A DNA stretch of 64,000 nucleotides from Harmothoe impar (taxonomy: Eukaryota; Annelida; Polychaeta; Phyllodocida; Polynoidae): assembly GCA_947462335.1 (NCBI GenBank), contig OX381705.1, positions 36,355,570 through 36,419,569 on the forward strand, written 5' to 3'. Positions 56,372 to 64,000 of the stretch are shown piece after piece. Position numbers and translations under genes: made by a program. Position 1 is the first letter of the stretch. Each line of letters begins with the position of its first letter. The notes below the pieces were generated by a model that was not told where the DNA came from, did no database searches, and saw only the letters and a list, made by a program, of their open reading frames with translations.

Positions 56372-57195
56372 CCTAGTAGCAAGCCCGCACGGGGCCAATT
56401 TGATTTTAGCTCGGATTGGCTGTTTGAAGTTGGGCAAAACTGAGCTGGGTTTCATGTTGGGCAGATGGCTGGGCTGAAGTGTGGCCCCGATTGAGCTGCC
56501 CATTTTGGGCTTAGATCGGTTTCAAAGCGGGCTGCCTGATTTGGGCTCAGATCAGTTTCAAAGTGGGCTGCCCGCTTTGAGTTCATGTTGGGCAGATGGC
56601 TGGGCTGAAGTGTGGCCCGATCGAGCTGCCCATTTTGGGCTCAGATCAGTTTCAAAGCGGGCTGCCCACTTTGGGTTCATGTTGGGCAGATGGCTGGGCT
56701 GAAGTGTGGCCCAATCAAGCTGCCCATTTTGGACTCAGATCAGTTTCAAAGCGGGCTGCCTGATTTGGGCTCAGATCAGTTTCAAAGTGGGCTGCCCACT
56801 TTGGCTTCATGTTGGACAGATGGCTGGGCTGAAGTGTGGCCCAATCGAGCTGCCCATTTTGGGCTCAGATCAGTTTCAAAGCGGGCTGCCCGATTTTATC
56901 TCAGATCAGTTTCAAAGTGGGCTGCCCACTTTGGGTTCATGTTGGGCAGATGGCTGGGCTGAAGTGTGGCCCGATCGAGCTGCCCATTTTGGGCTCAGAT
57001 CAGTTTCAAAGCGGGCTGCCCGATTTTGGCTCAGATCAGTTTCAAAGTGGGCTGCCCACTTTGGGTTCATGTTGGGCAGATGGCTGGGCTGAAATGTGGC
57101 CCAGATCGGGCTGCCCATTTTGGGCTCAGATCAGTTTCAAAGCGGGCTGCCCGATGTGGGCTGAGGTTGGGTTTGGACAGGGCAACTGTTCTAGT
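56372..57195. repeat. minisatellite with a 130-bp higher-order unit
   Basis: The landmark TGGCTGGGCTGAAGTGTGG recurs at about 56601, 56691, 56821, 56951 and 57081, mostly 130 bases apart. Each unit contains one or two 36-37-bp subunits (GATCAGTTTCAAAGCGGGCT followed by GCCC...). The array begins at CCCTAGTAGCAA, the same end as an inverted relative finishing near 59523. Open frames across it come from the repeat and are not genes. Confidence 0.85.
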
Positions 57196-57417
57196 AGTTC
57201 TGATGATTGACACCAAATGTCACTACGTTACAATATCAACAAAGCCAGATGAAATTGACATTATACAATAATACAATAAAATGTTAAAGTGATGTTAAAT
57301 AAGATAGATCATATATTTGAATGATGAAAAGGAGGTTCTCTAAGCAGCTATCCAACGTAAACACTATTTCTGTGGCATTACAATTTGCTTAATACCAGAC
57401 TCATGTGCCCCATGTAG

Positions 57418-57505
57418 GTACAGTCAACTCCCTCAAATCCGGGCACCCTTGGGACTATCCAAAACTGGCCGCATTAGCGAGGTGGCTGCACTGGAGGGAG
57501 TCAAT
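57418..57505. repeat. short pogo-like MITE or left terminus
   Basis: TACAGTCAACTCCCTC at the left, with GGCCGCATTAGCGAGGTGGC inside and GGAGGGAGT at the right. TACAGT...ACTGTA ends with a TA target are typical of pogo/Tc1-mariner elements. Confidence 0.45.
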
Positions 57506-57557
57506 GCTTTGAGTCCGATTTACATAGACAATAGACTTGTTGTTAACCTCCCCCCCC

Positions 57558-57718
57558 CTGGGCATGGCAAACGGGAGGGGGGAGACATGTCGCCCCCCCC
57601 CACACACACACACACTGCAAAAAAAGGTCAAACCAAAATGGTCAAGTAAAAAGGGGCCTAAAAGGGTCAAAATACCCCTCAGTCCCCCCCTACTTTGAAA
57701 CCGCTTTCCATGCCCCTG
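57558..57718. mobile_element. 161-bp MITE, second copy of the CAGGGGCGTGGCAA family
   Basis: It shares the interior GGTCAAGTAAAAAGGGG, GGGTCAAAATACCCCTC and CCCCCTACTTTGAAAC with 1720-1887. The ends are mutated (GGGCATGGCAA and CCATGCCCCTG). A short CA run has grown in the C-rich part. Confidence 0.55.
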
Positions 57719-58765
57719 CCTCCCCCCTCCCTCGGGTCACCTCCCAGTCAGTCAAGCAGAACATGAGCAGGAAGTGTCGTTGGGTGGGGAGGGGGGGGAG
57801 AGGCGGGGGGGGGGGGGGAGGGGCTGCCCTGCGAGGTGTTAAAGCTAGGCCTCTGCATTTCCCCCCCCATCCCCCCCCACCCCCATGGCAAATGTAGGCT
57901 GAATCCATAATATGTGGACAGTTGAGGGAAAAGGGTCCTCCAAAGGTTAAACTCAATTATTAAATTGAGGTCATCAGCTTTCCAGTGATATATTTCATTA
58001 GCAGGTACCACTTCTAGTTTTTGAGAACTGGCTCCTTGAATATGTGTGGGCACTGACCAATCTCAAATGCCAATAAGCTCTATCTTACTTTGTTTTAGAG
58101 ATATCTCTATCTAATTAGCATAATTATGGAAATTCCCAAATATCCAAACTTTTTCAAACATTTGGTCACAGCTTTTAATCTTAAATTGGGATTTACATTC
58201 CGTTTTCAGCATAGAAATCTTTGTGGAGCCTGTAATCATTAATTTCTTGAAAAATGCAATTTAGAATGCAAATTATGTTTCCATGGCAACCAACAAGTGC
58301 ATAAACACCAATTTAGGCCCAAAAACCTTCTTTTTACATTCCAAATATGGAAGGTTTTCACTAAAGTTGGAATTTTCTAAAATGGCTTATTGTATTCTCC
58401 ATCAAAAAGTAGTATAGAACAATTTTAATGATATTTTGAACATTGTTGGCTATATGGAGCCCTCTGGTGGCCAGAGTTGGAACTAAAAATCCCCCGCGGA
58501 GGTCCCTTTTCCCTTGTTGATCCACATATGTAACTGGTAAGGACAAACAATGTAAAAAAGTTGTGTTCTCTGAACTTTTGATTTTTAGATCTATAATTCT
58601 AAGCATGTTAAACTTAACTCACCACCTCACAAAATAATTTCTTTAAAAAAATCCGACCTACTGGTACCTAACCTATTTTTTGGGGCTGTTACCTGCACAA
58701 AACTTTTTTTTTTTGTTTAACCTAATTGGAAATACAGTTCAATGTTTCACTGAATCATTCTTCAA

Positions 58766-58975
58766 ATGGCCGCATTAGAGGAAGTTTTTCTTCATTTGGT
58801 ACTGTAAAATAGGTGGCCACAGGGCGGGGTGGCCGCATTAGAGGGGTGGCCGCAATAGGGGGAGTTTTTTTACATTAAAATAAAGGGGAAAACGGTTGGG
58901 ACTTTCCAAATATGGTCGCATTGGTGAGGTGGCCGCTATAGAGGGGTGGCCGTTAGGAGGGAGTTGACTGTATGA
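58766..58975. repeat. pogo-like terminus or truncated MITE
   Basis: Repeated GGTGGCCGC-ATTAGAGGGG units lead to GGAGGGAGTTGACTGTA at 58958-58974, the inverse of the end at 57418. It is either the right end of one 1.55-kb element spanning both or a separate truncated copy. Confidence 0.45.
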
Positions 58976-59194
58976 ACTATGGCTTTGAGGGCCAATGTAC
59001 ACCATAGACACTTGTCTATGCATGTGGCTTAAACCTGTGATAATAGGCCTGCTTGATACTTCCACAATTGGATAGGAAGAGTATGCTTAATGCCTTAGGG
59101 TTGATTAGCAGGACCTAGGATATCTTATTCAAAAAATACAAGAAAATATTGGGAATGATTGAATAGATTCCAAAAACCCATAATTATCAGTTGG

Positions 59195-59523
59195 TGCTGC
59201 GACACCAAATTGGTCAGTCCATCCAAAACCTGATCTAAGCCCAAAGTGGGCAGCCCGTCTAAAACCCAATCAGAGCCCAAAGTGGGCAGCCCATCCAAAA
59301 CCCAATCTGCGCCCGCTTTCAGCCTATCCAAAACCTGATCTTAGCCCAATTCGGGAAGCCCGTCCAAAACCCGATCTGAGCCCAATTTGGGCAGCCCATT
59401 TGGGGCCACACCAAAGCCCAGTGCCCTAAGCCAACGGGCGCCCATCGGTTAGCCCACTCCGGGCCACACTTGCAAACATGGTCTGGCCCTGTCTGGTGCC
59501 ACACCGTGTTTGCTACTAGGGCC
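59195..59523. repeat. inverted relative of the 36-bp minisatellite
   Basis: About five 36-bp units (AAAACCTGATCTAAGCCCAA then AGTGGGCAGCCC...). In reverse complement they match the GGGCTGCCCACTTTGGGCTC subunit at 56517-57170. It ends at TTGCTACTAGGG, the inverse of CCCTAGTAGCAA at 56372, so the two are copies of one element family in opposite orientation. Confidence 0.65.
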
Positions 59524-59808
59524 TTTAGCAGCATATAACAATTTAATGGAAAACGAAATATGCAAGTTCAAAGAAATTGTTTAATGGGCTGTTCTCACCA
59601 ATCGTGGTCACTTGTAGTGATTGATGAATCTGGCCTTGATTCTAAATTTGTGACTAGATAAAACGCCTTTGGTGCATGTATAGCAGAGGTCTTGGACCAG
59701 CTGTGAATCAAGTTGGAACGGAGTTGGAAACAATAAATCCAAAAGATGCATTAAGGCATGGTGCTGCCCTTAAAGGGTTATAGCAGCTACAACCCCATAC
59801 AATGATAC

Positions 59809-60365
59809 TGTAACGGGCAGCTATGACTGCTATGTTATTTTGTATATCTATTGTATGCTATGGTTATGATGTAACACAAGACGGGTTCTATTACTGTTCA
59901 TAACATGTTTTATTTATTCCTTAATGAGTACCGACCGTTCGTTTCATATACCGTTGTTATCATGTTCGGCTACATACCGAGGTTACTGGTACTACCGACT
60001 GTAACATGTCGTTACGGGTTTCATAACGTATTACATAACTATAACGCTTGGTGGCGCTGCTGGTACTGTCATGTGACTGCCACAGCCCTGAATATAAGAT
60101 GGACTGCTTCCCCTGAGAAGTCATTCAGGTTTGGTTACTACTGAGGCAACACCTCCCTGCACTCCGGGTTTACACTATGCTGTAGCTTGTTTACCCAACT
60201 GTATTATTCTATAGATCTTGTTCTGATCACCATCATAACCGTCAGTTACTACAGTAAAATAATACTGAACGCTTGTTAAATAAAGTCGCCGTATATTAAA
60301 GCTTGATTGTACCTTGTCTGGTTTTTGTTCTCATGAAGTCACACTAGTGGTATAGACCAACTACA
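59809..60365 (+). mobile_element. LTR of an LTR retrotransposon, followed by a primer-binding site
   Basis: It starts TGTAACGGG and ends CAACTACA, with a TATA-like GAATATAAGA near 60090 and AATAAA near 60279. Immediately after comes TTGGTGCCGTGACCAGGATG, a typical primer-binding site of BEL/Pao or Ty3-like elements. About 205 bases later, a purine-rich GAAGGGGAGTAA (polypurine tract) precedes TGTAGCGGGC (60571), which resembles the LTR start. The internal coding region is missing, so this is a deleted element or a TRIM. Confidence 0.6.
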
Positions 60366-60673
60366 TTGGTGCCGTGACCAGGATGAACCGAACCTGGGGT
60401 TGGGTACTTGAGCATGTTCAGCTTCTGCTAAGACCGTAGCGTCCAAAGACACATGTTCAGGGCAGGTGACTGGCTTCGCCGACTATTCCTAAGTATGGGA
60501 ATAGTTTAGATCACAGATTGCTGCGTAACATGTCTGTCCGCGGACCTAGCAAAAGTCTGAAGGGGAGTAATGTAGCGGGCACGTATTGCTCGGGGCAGCC
60601 CGAGCGTGCGTGGAGAGCACATTGCCCGCCTGTGGTAGCTCAAGTACCTTAGCAGAGCAGTGGAGAAGCAGCT

Positions 60674-60745
60674 GGCCCTGTGGTGCAGCGGTAGCATTCT
60701 CAACTCTAGAGCGGAGGGACTGGGGTTCGACTCAACATGGGGCTT
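60674..60745 (+). repeat. tRNA-derived SINE-like head
   Basis: GGCCCTGTGGTGCAGCGGTAG is a strong A-box region and GGGGTTCGACTC a strong B box, at tRNA spacing over 72 bases. Acceptor pairing is imperfect, so it is more likely a SINE head than a tRNA gene. Confidence 0.5.
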
Positions 60746-60782
60746 GACGTTTTCTGCTGCCTGTTACAATACATAGTCAATA

Positions 60783-60880
60783 CCGTAAATTCTGGGGTTG
60801 AAGCAAGTCAGATCGGCAGTGCGGCTTACATGATTGGCATGCATGGGGGGTGTGGCTTATAGGCCTACACAAGTTTTTAG
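60783..60880. repeat. partial copy of the CCGTAAAACCTCGCGTATAAGCC MITE family
   Basis: It starts TACCGTAAA, contains AAGTCAGATCGGCAGTGCGGCTTA, nearly identical to the interior of 16300-16522, and ends AAGTTTTTAGATG like the copy at 5738-5853. Confidence 0.5.
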
Positions 60881-61101
60881 ATGAAATTTCAGTACTCAAG
60901 TCGGCATAAGGCTCTCTTTCTGACTTTATTGATAAAGAATTGAACTATGTAGCGATTTCTCTAAGGCTACCATATTAGACTGGAGGCAGAATTTTTAAAT
61001 GTCACTCTAGGAGGAACGGAATGTTACAGGGTGGCATCCATGCCAGACATTTAGTATGACCTAAATGCTGTGCACAAAAATCATTTTTCTCTGAAATAGG
61101 G

Positions 61102-61560
61102 CCCGATAAAGGCAGCCATTACCGAAAATCATGAATTTGGTCATATCTTGGTGAGAAATGATGTTATTGAGTCATTTAAGCTGTCTAAATCCACATGCTC
61201 AGGGTCTAGGAATATTATGGAAGCATTCAATTTCCTTTCCCATGCATATCTTGTACCCTTTTGGGGTAGCCATTACCGAAATTCACGATTCTGGCCATAT
61301 CTCAGTGAGAAATGATGTTATTGAGTCATTTAAGCTGTCTAAGTCCACATTTTCAGGATCTAGGAATACCATGGGATCATCAGATTTCCTTTTCCATGCA
61401 TATTGTGTACCCTATTGGGGTAGCCATTGCCAAAATGCACAGTCTTTGCAAATATTAAAGTGGCTAAATCCACATTTCCAGGGTATGAGAACACAGTGGT
61501 GGCATCACTTATGTTCTCTTGGGCATATGTTGCCTGTTACATGTCATATGCCTAACAATG
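61102..61560. repeat. tandem repeat, 154-bp unit, about 2.6 copies
   Basis: AGCCATTACCGAAA starts units at 61114, 61268 and 61422. Each contains GAGAAATGATGTTATTGAG and TTTAAGCTGTCTAA (the third is shortened). A more decayed unit may lie just upstream. The 145-codon ORF across it is a by-product. Confidence 0.85.
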
Positions 61561-62202
61561 ACCTCATTGTACTGCATCCATCTGGAATTTCCTAACACAC
61601 TATTGCATTGTAAGCCAGATTTATTTGTTTGTTGTAGAGATAGATTATAGTAATGCCTCATTATGAATCTCAATTAGTTTACGCATATGTTATTGAGAGC
61701 CAAAAAGGCTCAGTCCTATAAGGGTGCACTATGGCTTATATCTTAGCATTAAAGTATTATTGTGATGCTAGGACCACCACTATAATTTACAAACTACTTT
61801 ATACCTTCATTTCAAATAGGGAACGTGTCAATAACCACTGATTTACAACACGATAATATATGAAATTAATCGGTATACTACTTTTAGTAGGGTTGGGAGT
61901 GTAACAATGTACTTTCAGATGAGTTAAGTGGTAGTGTATTGATAAAGTAAGAGTGCATGATGATTCAATGTAAAAAAAACTCTTTATGATGGTCTCTTAC
62001 TGGTGCTGAATTAAATTCTTGCATAGGAGATATGGGGCCAGAATATCTGTTTTGGATAGAGGAGCTAAAATGTCCCATCCCTCATAAAAAACACCCATTC
62101 AAAAACTTAAACCGTAGCTGATAGACATGGCATTTACTTTGTCTACTAATAAGAAGAGCTTTCTTCTCCGAGTGCACCAACTACGATTCCATATTAACTG
62201 AT

Positions 62203-63624
62203 TTGTTTGAACCACAGATGGCAGCCAACCTACTACAGGAAATTAGGACTCAACGGGTGTCTATTGTTGATACAAGGCCTCAGTGTGTGCATTCCATTGG
62301 TGGAGTGCCAAAGTCCAATGGATCCCTGCGCCCCATCACTGACTGCAGTCGTCTGGATGATATCAGTATCAACAATTTCATGGACACCACATATGTGCCA
62401 TTTGTATACAATTCAGTCAACGATGTGGTTATTTGTCTCTCGAGGTCTGACTACATGTGCATCGTCGACATAAGCTCGGCATATAGGTCAGTCAACGTCC
62501 ATGCTGACCAGACAAAGTTCCAGGGCTTTGCCTGGGATTTTAATGATGGCAAGGGCAGCCAGTACCTCATAGACAATCGTTTGTGCTTTGGCCTGAGGTG
62601 TGCCCCAAAAATCTTCAACTCCATTTCAGAGTTAGTTGTACATATAGTTCAGATGAAGGGCGTCCCCAATGTGGTCAACTACCTCGATGACTTTCTCATA
62701 ACGGCTGCTACCTACGATGAATGCCTCTGGCAGAGGGTAATTCTGACAGACACTCTACAACATCTTGGTTTCCAAGTGTCCTGGCCCAAAGTTACGATGC
62801 CATCAATGGAATGTACCTTCTTAGGCATTACCATTAACAGTCGTGATATGAGCCTAACTCTCCCTCAGAGCAAGCTGGACAATCTAAAGAGTGCCATTGA
62901 AGTAGTGTACAACAAAAAGTCAGCAACCAAGAAAGAGCTAGAGTGTGTAGGAGGCCACATGAGCTTCTGCTCGTATGTAATACAAGGTGGCCGTACCTTC
63001 AGTCGTCGGGTCTTTGACTTGAGTGCTTCAGCAGATCGGCATGGCAAAGTGGAGTTGACTGCTGACATTCGCCTGGACTTGGACTGGTGGCTCAGCTTCT
63101 GTTCGGTCTTTAACTGCAGGTCACTCATCCCCAAGCCTTCTAGCCATACGCCCATCACCTCCGACTCGTCATACCGTGGATTCGGGGCTTGGTGTGGCCT
63201 TGATTGGATCTACGGTGGTTGGCCTAGCACCAAAGAGATCGACTTTGATGCCGGATGCAGCCATCTGTCTGACCCTCCACTCTCTGACCCAGTCCGTGAG
63301 AACATAAACATCTACGAACTGTGGCCTGTGCTCCAGGGGGTCAAACGGTGGGGTCCCCAGTTAGCGAACAAGCGGATCAACATCATCACAGACAACATGC
63401 AGGTCTTGGCCATGGTCAATACAGGACGAAGTACCAACAAGACCTGCATGTTGTGGCTCAGAGAACTCTATTGGTGTTGCTTCACTTTCAACATAGCTCT
63501 GTTTGCCACATACATCAAATCCAAAGACAACGCTCTGGCTGATGCCCTATCTCGGCTGGCCTACACTGGTTATCCAGCCCTCTGTCGCAAACTCCTGAAG
63601 GATAATAATATGTGTTGCAATTGA
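62203..63624 (+). CDS. RT-RNase H polyprotein of the second YR element
   Basis: A 473-codon ORF that copies element RNA into DNA. The alternative-start codon at 62203 is not decisive; the first ATG is at 62218 and homology seems to begin there or slightly upstream. RT motifs: VHSIGGVPKSNGSLRPITDC (29-48), CIVDISSAYRSVNVH (86-100, first catalytic Asp), LCFGLRCAPKIFNS (127-140) and YLDD (160-163). RNase H acids: D321 (ITSDSSYRGFG), E372 (NIYELWP), D397 (NIITDNMQV) and D447 (DNALADALSR). All are present, so the domains look intact. It ends at TGA 63624, overlapping the open recombinase frame by about 15 bases, which implies a frameshift or splicing for expression of the next ORF. Confidence 0.88.
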   Translation: MFEPQMAANLLQEIRTQRVSIVDTRPQCVHSIGGVPKSNGSLRPITDCSRLDDISINNFMDTTYVPFVYNSVNDVVICLSRSDYMCIVDISSAYRSVNVHADQTKFQGFAWDFNDGKGSQYLIDNRLCFGLRCAPKIFNSISELVVHIVQMKGVPNVVNYLDDFLITAATYDECLWQRVILTDTLQHLGFQVSWPKVTMPSMECTFLGITINSRDMSLTLPQSKLDNLKSAIEVVYNKKSATKKELECVGGHMSFCSYVIQGGRTFSRRVFDLSASADRHGKVELTADIRLDLDWWLSFCSVFNCRSLIPKPSSHTPITSDSSYRGFGAWCGLDWIYGGWPSTKEIDFDAGCSHLSDPPLSDPVRENINIYELWPVLQGVKRWGPQLANKRINIITDNMQVLAMVNTGRSTNKTCMLWLRELYWCCFTFNIALFATYIKSKDNALADALSRLAYTGYPALCRKLLKDNNMCCN

Positions 63625-64000
63625 TTGCAGGTCATTCACTCTCACGCCTGCTCTGCAGACAGCGCTCCTACCAGCACGCCGCCCTCTCCAAGGCCACTAA
63701 GAAGGCCAGGAAGTTCCAGCGGCGGGCATACAAGGAATTCTGCAAGCGTTACCACTTGAAGCCCTATCCCTGCTCCACAACGCAAGCATGCTTGTACGCC
63801 TCATACCTGGCTAAGAGACTGTCGCCATCTTCAATCCCCAACTATTTATCAGCTGTGTGGAATGAGCATCGTCTTAAAGGTATGCCGACTCAAGAACATG
63901 ATTACATCTTAAAGGCTACTCTCAGAGGCATTTCTCGCAAAGAGTCAACCCCTCGGAAGGTAAAATATGCCCTCACTCCCAAGGACTTGTTAGACATGTT
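63609..64000 (+). CDS. tyrosine recombinase N-terminal part, truncated by the window
   Basis: Open from 63609 (after TAA at 63606-63608) to the window end without an early ATG. The peptide around KATKKARKFQRRAYKEFC and SPSSIPNYLSAVWNEHRLKG has the helical SAM-like, core-binding look of tyrosine recombinases from DIRS-type elements, followed by the linker (KVKYALTPKDLLDM) that leads into the catalytic domain. The catalytic R, HxxR and Y would lie beyond the edge, so activity cannot be judged. Position directly after RNase H supports the call. Confidence 0.7.

Larger units (their letters stand above)
62140..64000 (+). mobile_element. second YR retroelement, RT-RNase H-YR, cut by the window end
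   Basis: It encodes RT plus RNase H (62203-63624) followed at once by the N-terminal half of a tyrosine-recombinase-like protein (63609 to the edge), the order typical of DIRS-group elements. The proteins are not close to those of the element at 42803-48334, so it is a separate family. No gag and no upstream terminal repeat could be found before 62203. Confidence 0.8.

Noticed and set aside
56481..57271. Several overlapping ORFs of 70-130 codons with repeated GCPLWVHVGQMAGLK-like peptides
   Set aside because: The 130-bp period is not a multiple of three, so all frames cycle through the same peptides. The frames are open only because the repeat lacks stops.
61158..61595. A 145-codon ORF near the second YR element, considered as gag
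   Set aside because: It is produced by the 154-bp tandem repeat, whose repeated peptide segments appear in shifted frames.

Overview
The window looks like a gene-poor, repeat-rich stretch of a marine invertebrate nuclear genome. The reasons are one eukaryotic ion-channel gene spread over more than 20 kb with GT-AG introns of several to 13 kb, DNA-transposon remnants, tRNA-derived SINE-like pieces, and Penelope-like and tyrosine-recombinase (YR) retroelements. The channel tail just after S6 ([22 protein letters not shown]) reads more like insect Shab than vertebrate Kv2. A lophotrochozoan, ambulacrarian or cephalochordate would all fit, and I cannot choose between them from sequence alone.

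Region 1 (1-36.3 kb) holds the 3' part of a plus-strand Kv2/Shab voltage-gated potassium channel gene. The exon at 9135-10187 carries S1 to S6, the TVGYGD filter and the proximal C-terminus. The exon at 23506-24196 and the terminal coding exon at 31495-32372 carry a long, low-complexity cytoplasmic tail. The intron phases join exactly (0, then 1). Two further small candidate exons (26080-26106 and 28595-28694) have compatible phases and suggest alternative tails. The T1-domain exon must lie before the window. The introns hold SINE-like fragments, MITEs, fold-back repeats and microsatellites, including two elements of about 780 bp with CACTGAAAAC-like ends filled with short dyads.

Region 2 (42.8-48.3 kb) is a nearly complete minus-strand YR retrotransposon with Ngaro/PAT-type split direct repeats. 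It has a gag-like ORF, RT, RNase H and tyrosine recombinase. The only visible lesion is one frame break just after the RT FLDD box.

Region 3 (about 50.2-54.8 kb) is a plus-strand Penelope-like element. It has a coiled-coil-like ORF1 with an apparent 51-bp intron, an ORF2 whose ATG overlaps the ORF1 stop, RT plus a GIY-YIG endonuclease, and a hammerhead-ribozyme-like core in its 3' flank. Two homopolymer frameshifts suggest this copy is dead.

Region 4 (55-64 kb) is a mosaic. It contains a 130-bp higher-order minisatellite and an inverted relative of it, pogo-like ends, an LTR with an adjacent primer-binding site, a 154-bp tandem repeat, a SINE-like piece, and the RT-RNase H-YR part of a second, different YR retroelement that runs off the window end.

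Only the channel is a host gene I can support. Most other open frames are chance or simple-repeat ORFs. All family assignments rest on motifs read by eye; no database search was run.
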